Of a stretch of 33,789 bases of DNA, positions 28,922 through 33,789 are shown in pieces. The position numbers and the translations under genes are program-made. Location of the stretch: contig JAZRVE010000101.1 in assembly GCA_045598975.1 (NCBI GenBank), positions 1 through 33,789 on the forward strand. Direction: 5' to 3'. How positions within the stretch are numbered: the first letter of the stretch is position 1; every line of letters begins with the position of its first letter. Source of the DNA: UMGS882 sp045598975. GTDB taxonomy: Bacteria > Bacillota > Clostridia > Oscillospirales > CAG-382. Under the pieces are notes generated by a model, which saw nothing but the letters and a program-made list of their open reading frames with translations, made no database searches and was not told the DNA's origin.

Positions 28922-29357
28922 GGATGGCGTCGATCATGGCAACGCGGCGCTCGTGGCGGCCGCCTGCCTCAAATTCCGCCGTCAGAAAGGCTTCCACGAT
29001 CATTTTGGCGGTCTCCGAGCCGATGACACGCGCACCGATGCAGACGATATTGGCGTTATTGTGCACACGGGACATCCGGGCGCTGAACACCTCGCTGACA
29101 GCCGCCGCGCGGATGCCTCTGTACTTATTCGCGGCGAGCGACATCCCGATGCCCGTTCCGCAGATGAGCACACCGAGCGCGTTTTTGTCCGCCTGCACCG
29201 CTTTTGCGACTTTCCCCGCGTACTCCGGGTAATCGACGCTGTCTGCCGTATCCGGTCCGAGATCGGTCACGGAAAAACCGAGCGTGCCGATAAAGGCGAT
29301 AAGCTCCTTTTTTAAGTCGAGTGCCGCATGATCGCAGGCGATATACACGTTTTTCAT
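28914..29357 (-). CDS. rpiB: Ribose-5-phosphate isomerase B
   Basis: 147 residues; interconverts ribose 5-phosphate and ribulose 5-phosphate. CDHAALDLK at the start, D43-Y-P-E-Y, and catalytic C66 in LICGTGIGMS are present. The region RGIRAAAVSEVFSARMSRVHNNANIVCIG with H99 matches known RpiB active-site positions. RpiB and sugar isomerases LacAB are related, and the lone gene favours RpiB. AAAGGA lies 8 nt before the ATG. Its end overlaps the U32 gene start. Confidence 0.95.
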   Translation of the reverse strand: MKNVYIACDHAALDLKKELIAFIGTLGFSVTDLGPDTADSVDYPEYAGKVAKAVQADKNALGVLICGTGIGMSLAANKYRGIRAAAVSEVFSARMSRVHNNANIVCIGARVIGSETAKMIVEAFLTAEFEAGGRHERRVAMIDAIHE

Positions 29358-29392
29358 GTTATGCTTCCTTTCCGATTTTCGTCTGTTGCTTC

Positions 29393-29436
29393 AAAAAGCG
29401 GGGAACGCCTCCGGCGCCGCCGTCTGCTGTTCCCCG
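29393..29436 (-). terminator. Terminator after acpP
   Basis: On the minus strand CGGGGAAC against GTTCCCCG around a GC-rich loop that can fold further, followed by CTTTTTG. It separates acpP from rpiB. Confidence 0.7.
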
Positions 29437-29462
29437 TTTGTACGTCCGCCGTCGGCAGACGG

Positions 29463-29687
29463 TTATGCTCTTTTTTCGAGAAATTCCACAACGTCTCCGA
29501 CGGTTTTGAGCGTCAGCGCTTCCTCGTCCGAGACCGTTACACCGAAATTCTCTTCGATCGCCATCAGCATATCCACGATTTCCAGCGAATCGGCACCCAG
29601 ATCCTCCACGATGTTGGTGCTTAACTCTATGGTCGATTCCTCTACGCGGAACTGCTTGGCAAGCAGGCCGATGATCTTTTCCTCCAT
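29463..29687 (-). CDS. acpP: Acyl carrier protein
   Basis: An acidic 74-residue carrier of fatty-acid synthesis intermediates. The phosphopantetheine attachment serine is S34 in EDLGADSLEIVDM. The four-helix pattern and the size are typical. GAGGG lies 7 nt before the ATG. No fatty-acid synthesis gene is adjacent. An ACP for another pathway cannot be excluded, but the sequence is of the housekeeping type. Confidence 0.93.
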   Translation of the reverse strand: MEEKIIGLLAKQFRVEESTIELSTNIVEDLGADSLEIVDMLMAIEENFGVTVSDEEALTLKTVGDVVEFLEKRA

Positions 29688-29772
29688 GGGTCAACCCTCT
29701 TTTCTGTCTGCAAATATAGGCGTCTCCCCCTCCGGGACGTCCGTTTCGCCGCGGGAGGGAAAGAGAAGATCG

Positions 29773-30516
29773 TCAGTCGTCCTCGCCTTCGCCCTCGTTT
29801 TCCCAGTTATGCCAGACGTTGGTCACGTCGTCGTTATCGTCGAACATTTCGAGCAGCTTGTTCATGTTTTTGAGGTCTTCCTCGCCCGTCAGCGTCACGT
29901 AGGTGGACGGGATCTTGCTCTGCTCGCAGGAAAGGAACTTATATCCCTTTTCGCTTAACGCGTTCATGACGGCATCCAGATCGTTCGGCGCCGTAGTGAT
30001 CTCGTACACGCCGTCCTCTTCCCGGATGTCCTCGGCGCCCGCTTCGAGAGCGTCCTCCATGATGGCTTCCTCGTCGATGTCCTCTCCGTCGATCTCGATG
30101 AGTCCCTTGTCCTCGAACATATACGAGACGCAGCCCGTCTGTCCGAGATTGCCGCCGTACTTGTCAAAGTAGTGGCGCACGTCGGCACCGGTGCGGTTGC
30201 GGTTATCGGTGGTCGTCTCGACGATGACGGCGACGCCGCTCGGTCCGTAGCCCTCATAGTTGATGACCTCGTAGTTGACGGCACCGTCGGCACCGGACGC
30301 TTTTTTGATGGTGCGGTCGATGTTGTCGTTGGGGACGTTGTTGGCTTTCGCCTTGGCAATGAGGTCTTTGAGCTTGCTGTTGGATACGGGATCGGGACCG
30401 CCGTCGCGCATCGCCATGGCGATCTCCTTGCCGATCTTGGTGAAGACCTTGGCACGCAGGCGGTCGGTCTTTTCCTTCTTGTGCTTGATGTTGTTCCATT
30501 TGGAATGTCCTGACAT
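29773..30516 (-). CDS. yebC: YebC/PmpR-family protein
   Basis: 247 residues with MSGHSKWNNIKHKKEKTDRLRAKVFTKIGKEI at the start, NVPNDNIDRTIKKASG, and YEGYGPSGVAVIVETTTDNRNRT, all hallmarks of the family. Members were long called DNA-binding regulators, and more recent work assigns YebC-type proteins a role in relieving ribosome stalling at proline-rich stretches. The C-terminal tail (ENEGEGEDD) is very acidic. AAGGAG lies 8 nt before the ATG. It follows argS by 47 nt on the same strand. Confidence 0.95.
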   Translation of the reverse strand: MSGHSKWNNIKHKKEKTDRLRAKVFTKIGKEIAMAMRDGGPDPVSNSKLKDLIAKAKANNVPNDNIDRTIKKASGADGAVNYEVINYEGYGPSGVAVIVETTTDNRNRTGADVRHYFDKYGGNLGQTGCVSYMFEDKGLIEIDGEDIDEEAIMEDALEAGAEDIREEDGVYEITTAPNDLDAVMNALSEKGYKFLSCEQSKIPSTYVTLTGEEDLKNMNKLLEMFDDNDDVTNVWHNWENEGEGEDD

Positions 30517-30563
30517 AATTCCGGCTCCTTATTCTTTCTGTTTCTGTTGGATTCTATTGAAAA

Positions 30564-32261
30564 TTATATATTTTTGGGTTGTTTCAGTCCGATCAGGTTA
30601 AGCCCGTTTTTCAGCACGTTCGCCGTGGCTCTGACAAGGGTGAGCCGCGTGTTTCTTGCCGTCTCGTCCGCCGCTTTGAGCACCGGACAGTCATGGTAGA
30701 AGCGGTTGAACTCCTGGCAGACGTCGAGCAGATACCGCGAAATGACAGACGGCTCGAGCTCCTTGCGTGCCTGCTCCACCTTTTCGGGGAACAGCGAAAG
30801 CGTTTTCAGAATGTTGATCTCGGCGTCCTCCGTCAGCGCAAGGTCGGTCGTTCCGACGCCGCCCGCCTTTTCGAGGATGCCCGAACAGCGCGCATAGGTG
30901 TACTGCACGTAAGGTCCCGTGTTGCCGTCGAAGTTGAGCACCTCATCCCAGATAAAGTTGATATCCTTGATGCGGTTGTTGGACAGGTCATGGAAGATGA
31001 CCGCACCGACACCGACGGCGGACGCCACTTCTTCTTTGTTTTCCAGCCCGGGATTCTTTTCGTTGATGACGGCAAGCGTCTTGGCGGTCGCCTCACGGAA
31101 GAGATCATCGAGCAGTATGACGTTGCCGGTACGGGTGGCAAGCTTGGCGCCGTCGATGCTGACCGTGCCGAACGGGACGTGTACAAGGTCCTTCGCCCAC
31201 TCTTCGCCCATCAGTCCGATGACCTTGAAGAACTGCGCGAAATGCAGGCTTTGCCCGGCAGAGGTGACGTAGATACACTTATCGAAATCATAGGTCTTCT
31301 TGCGGTAGAACGCCGCCGCGATATCGCGCGTGGCGTAGATGGTCGAGCCGTCGCTTTTGAGCACCAGGCACGGCGGCATATCGTACTCGTCGAGCGGCAC
31401 GATATACGCGCCGTCGTCGAATTTCAGCATATTTTTCGCTTTGAGCGTTTCCACGACGGCGTCGGTCTTGTCATAATAAAAGCTTTCGCCGTTCCACGAT
31501 TCAAAGTCGGCGCCGATGAGCTCGTACACCTTCTTGAATTCGGCAATGCTGATCTGCACGAACCACTTCCACAGCGCGATGCTTTCCTCATCGCCGCGTT
31601 CCATGGCGGCAAAGGCTTCCCGCGCCTCTTCTTCGAGCGCCGCATCCTTTTCGGCTTCCTCGTGGAATTTCACGTAGATCTCGGTCAGTGCCTTGATGCC
31701 GCGCTGCTCGATATCCTCGCGGTCGCCCCATCTGCGGTAGGCGACGATGAGCTTGCCGAACTGCGTGCCCCAGTCGCCGAGATGATTGACGCCGACGCAG
31801 GTGTAGCCGCAGAATTTATGGATGTTCTTGATGGACTGCCCGATGACCGTCGAGCGCAGATGCCCGATGTGAAAGGGCTTGGCAATGTTGGGCGAGGAAT
31901 AGTCGATGACCACCGTCTTGCCGTGTCCGACGTCGCTTGAACCGAAATTCTCGTCCCCGCTTACGGCAAGGAGCGTCCGGATCATGGCGCTCTGCGACAC
32001 GAAGAAATTGAGGTAGCCGTTGACGGCTTCCACCCGGTCAAAGTTTTCTTTTGCCGCCGGCTCGGCGTTCAGCGCTCCGGCAAGCTCCGACGCGATGACG
32101 GGCGGCGCCTTGCGAAGCGTCTTGCTGAGCTTGAAGCAGGGCAGGGCAAAATCGCCGAGCTTACGGTCTGCCGTATATTCGAGCATCCCGCTTATCTCGT
32201 CCGCGGAAAGCGGCGTGAGATGCGGCGCAAGCAGTTGTGCCGCGATGTTTTTTTCGTTCAT
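30564..32261 (-). CDS. argS: Arginyl-tRNA synthetase
   Basis: A class I synthetase of 565 residues. The N-terminal additional domain has VNGYLNFFVS. YSSPNIAKPFHIGHLRST carries HIGH at 131-134, and HLGDWGTQFGKL follows. LATRTGNVILLDDL stands where KMSKS would be, as usual in ArgS. The C-terminal DALR anticodon domain ends LVRATANVLKNGLNLIGL. AAAGGA lies 8 nt before the ATG. It follows the DUF3048 gene by 25 nt. Confidence 0.96.
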   Translation of the reverse strand: MNEKNIAAQLLAPHLTPLSADEISGMLEYTADRKLGDFALPCFKLSKTLRKAPPVIASELAGALNAEPAAKENFDRVEAVNGYLNFFVSQSAMIRTLLAVSGDENFGSSDVGHGKTVVIDYSSPNIAKPFHIGHLRSTVIGQSIKNIHKFCGYTCVGVNHLGDWGTQFGKLIVAYRRWGDREDIEQRGIKALTEIYVKFHEEAEKDAALEEEAREAFAAMERGDEESIALWKWFVQISIAEFKKVYELIGADFESWNGESFYYDKTDAVVETLKAKNMLKFDDGAYIVPLDEYDMPPCLVLKSDGSTIYATRDIAAAFYRKKTYDFDKCIYVTSAGQSLHFAQFFKVIGLMGEEWAKDLVHVPFGTVSIDGAKLATRTGNVILLDDLFREATAKTLAVINEKNPGLENKEEVASAVGVGAVIFHDLSNNRIKDINFIWDEVLNFDGNTGPYVQYTYARCSGILEKAGGVGTTDLALTEDAEINILKTLSLFPEKVEQARKELEPSVISRYLLDVCQEFNRFYHDCPVLKAADETARNTRLTLVRATANVLKNGLNLIGLKQPKNI

Positions 32262-32286
32262 GGATGGTGTCCTTTCTGTGCCGTTA

Positions 32287-33432
32287 TCAGCCGTTATAGG
32301 AAATGACGGCGTCGGTCGGCGGGAGTCCTATGTAGGTCTTGCCGGGATTGAGAAGCAGCTCCGTCTCGCCGTCCTCTTCCCACACCGTATAGGAGGACGT
32401 GCGCGACGCCTTGGTGAAGCGGACTTTTTTACACACGCCGTCCGAGAGATAATACCCTTCTCCGCTGCCGATGAAATCGACGAACAGACGTCCCTTGTCA
32501 TCGCCCGGCACCATGCCCTGACGGCAGGGAAAAAGCAGGATGTTCTTGAAAGAAAGCTGGACGTCGTTATTGGAATCGATATGCGGTGCGCCGAACTGTT
32601 TCTTATAGTAAACGCCTTCATCGGCGTTATAATCAAATTCGCTGGTGGCGTAATACGAGAACACCACTTTGAGGGCGGTCGCCGGCTCTCCGGCGGGCGT
32701 GCTGTCGGTCAGCGCGAACGACAGCGGTTGTTTCGCGTCGCTTTCGGTGCGGTAGCCCTTCTGGGCGATGCCCTTGACGAGCCCTTCGCCCGTCGTCATG
32801 AGCGAATGCTCCATGCCCATGTTCTTTCTGCGCCATTCGTTGCGGTAAAACGGCGTATTGAAATAGATGCCGTCCATATTCTCGGTCTTTCGCGCCGCGA
32901 GCGTATCATACGCGCCGGGACTGCCGCCGCAATGGACGTAGATGGCGTCGTGTGCGTCGGACAGGTCAATGAAATAATCGCGTGAAGAGCGGATGGAGCC
33001 GGTCTCCGGCAGAGAGGCGTAATCGGTGAACAGGCAGAGAAGCCGCGTGATACCGCCTTCGGCGAGGACTTCGTACGTGACGTCGGCAAGGGAGATACCC
33101 TGCTGAGGCGTTGCCGCCTTGATGTTATTGATCATCACGGCGATGGGGCGGATACCGGCAAGCTCCTCGGTGGTCTCTTCGCCGGTGAGTTTATTGACAA
33201 ATTCCGGTACGGGCGGCTCCTCGGGCTCTTGCAATTCTTCCGGCTCTTGCGTTTCTTCGGCGGGAAGCGTATCGTCGGCGGGTTCGGTCGTTTTCCACTC
33301 GGGTTCTTCCGGTTTATCCGGGGCATTCCGATCCTCCGGCAGCATCACGACGCCCGTGCAGGCGCACAGGGTGACCGCGAGAGCGGCGAGCAAAAGGGCA
33401 AGCACCCGTTTTTTTAAGTGAAATGAGATCAT
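32287..33432 (-). CDS. DUF3048 family lipoprotein (YerB-like)
   Basis: 381 residues. The lipoprotein signal (hydrophobic 10-22, lipobox LCAC with C25) is followed by an acidic proline-rich linker (about 36-80). The DUF3048 domains begin with RPIAVMINNIKAATPQQGISLADVTYEVLAEGGITRL. IRSSRDYFIDL, HCGGSPGAYDTL and the C-terminal GKTYIGL are also typical. The biochemical role of the family is unknown; members are envelope lipoproteins. The ATG at 33432 is chosen because AAAGGA is 9 nt upstream, while the ATG at 33441 directly abuts that site. It is the first gene of a probable run with argS and yebC. Confidence 0.92.
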   Translation of the reverse strand: MISFHLKKRVLALLLAALAVTLCACTGVVMLPEDRNAPDKPEEPEWKTTEPADDTLPAEETQEPEELQEPEEPPVPEFVNKLTGEETTEELAGIRPIAVMINNIKAATPQQGISLADVTYEVLAEGGITRLLCLFTDYASLPETGSIRSSRDYFIDLSDAHDAIYVHCGGSPGAYDTLAARKTENMDGIYFNTPFYRNEWRRKNMGMEHSLMTTGEGLVKGIAQKGYRTESDAKQPLSFALTDSTPAGEPATALKVVFSYYATSEFDYNADEGVYYKKQFGAPHIDSNNDVQLSFKNILLFPCRQGMVPGDDKGRLFVDFIGSGEGYYLSDGVCKKVRFTKASRTSSYTVWEEDGETELLLNPGKTYIGLPPTDAVISYNG

Positions 33433-33473
33433 TCTGTGCATTCCTTTCCGACTTTGCCAAATTATATCAAGAT

Positions 33474-33502
33474 ATTATAACAGATATTTCCCGATATTGC
33501 AA
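33474..33502 (-). promoter_or_regulatory. Promoter of the DUF3048-argS-yebC run
   Basis: TTGCAA, 17 nt, TATAAT on the minus strand. Its TTGCAATATCGG segment is the same as in the rnf promoter. Confidence 0.8.
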
Positions 33503-33596
33503 GCGGTTTTTGAAAAAAGTAGGTTTTGCCGTCTGCGTTGTCAATTGATATGAGCCATTTAGGAAGAAAAAATAAAAGATATGGCATTATTCGCGT

Positions 33597-33645
33597 TTGG
33601 AAGCCTTTGAAACGAATCCGTAGGCGGAGTGAAGTAGGCTTCCAA
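33597..33645. repeat. 10-bp inverted repeat next to the transposase end
   Basis: TTGGAAGCCT and AGGCTTCCAA, 29 nt apart, just after the transposase stop. It could be part of the insertion-sequence end or its terminator. No target duplication can be tested within the window. Confidence 0.4.
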
Positions 33646-33658
33646 TCTCGGCGCGGCG

Positions 33659-33789
33659 TCAGGCGGAGAGTTTTTCGCGGAGTAATTGAACCGCGCTCTT
33701 CCTGCCAAGTGTCCGCATGGTTTTGTTGTTGCTCCATATGAGATGCTTGCAAAGCTTTTCATTGAGTTCATCCACGCTTCCGAAATGTT
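33659..33789 (-). CDS. C-terminal fragment of an IS transposase (cut by window edge)
   Basis: Reading in from the window edge, the minus strand encodes 42 residues ending in TGA. They start HFGSVDELNEKLCKHLIWSN, continue with NKTMRTLGRKSAVQLLREKL and end SA. This is the usual end of a DDE/integrase-core transposase (an LN..L..YL.W.N segment followed by a KSPVQ-like motif). The start lies beyond the window. The family (IS481-, IS3- or IS30-like) cannot be fixed from this piece. Overlapping frames in this region are shadows. Confidence 0.65.
   Translation of the reverse strand, partial: HFGSVDELNEKLCKHLIWSNNKTMRTLGRKSAVQLLREKLSA

Noticed and set aside
27602..29026. 474-residue plus-strand frame opposite the U32 and rpiB genes
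   Set aside because: Shadow of strongly conserved genes on the other strand; low-complexity Arg/Ala/His composition.
30579..31940. 453-residue plus-strand frame opposite argS
   Set aside because: Mirror frame of argS codons with no recognisable motif or start signal.

Overview
The window looks like chromosomal DNA of an anaerobic, gut-type Clostridia (Firmicutes/Bacillota, probably Oscillospirales or a neighbour). The reasons are a complete Rnf ion-pumping ferredoxin:NAD+ oxidoreductase operon in the clostridial order C-D-G-E-A-B, meso-DAP peptidoglycan genes (dapF, and murE with a DNPR motif), an SLH-domain surface protein, many clostridial small proteins, and strong sigma-A type promoters with purine-rich ribosome binding sites. 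Most of the window is GC-rich. About 23.7-25.8 kb is visibly AT-richer. No rRNA, tRNA or CRISPR array was seen.

Layout. 1-1.2 kb: two-domain P-loop ATPase (-). 1.36-2.5 kb: a 30-residue membrane peptide and a secreted CAP-domain protein (+), closed by a two-way terminator. 2.6-7.7 kb: rnfCDGEAB (-), with overlapping or tightly spaced genes and a clear promoter. 8.2-12 kb: asnA, an RlmI-like methyltransferase and a MATE transporter (-). 12.5-13.8 kb: a methylglyoxal-synthase-like protein with a changed active site behind a MinD-type ATPase (-). 14.0-20.0 kb (+): SLH protein, cysteine desulfurase, then a promoter driving a trans-sulfuration PLP enzyme, dapF and murE. 20.3-20.8 kb: divergent TM2 protein and XRE regulator around a palindromic operator. 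21.7-23.2 kb: an IMP dehydrogenase of the Tritrichomonas foetus type (-). 23.4 kb: a 70-residue protein of unknown function (+). 23.7-25.8 kb: AT-rich islet with two more regulator/target pairs (YozG-like XRE facing a SLOG protein; XRE facing a membrane-anchored protein and a frameshifted small membrane gene). 25.8-32.3 kb (-): housekeeping genes dus, U32 family, rpiB, acpP, yebC, argS. 32.3-33.4 kb: DUF3048 lipoprotein. 33.66 kb to the end: the C-terminus of an insertion-sequence transposase cut by the window edge.

The most unusual content is not protein coding. Four gene boundaries (about 7.8-8.2, 12.0-12.5, 20.0-20.2 and 20.9-21.7 kb) hold mosaic copies of one palindrome-rich repeat family. 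Its parts are tandem AT-rich hairpins of about 30 nt with 4-nt loops, a short GC hairpin, a larger hairpin and a diverged core. Pieces occur in both orientations: one 150-nt block is nearly identical, inverted, at two loci 8.7 kb apart, and one copy carries perfect 53-bp inverted repeats. At matching positions the copies keep the hairpin while changing its sequence, which suggests selection on structure. Three independent divergent XRE-regulator/target pairs, each with its own palindromic operator, are the second theme.
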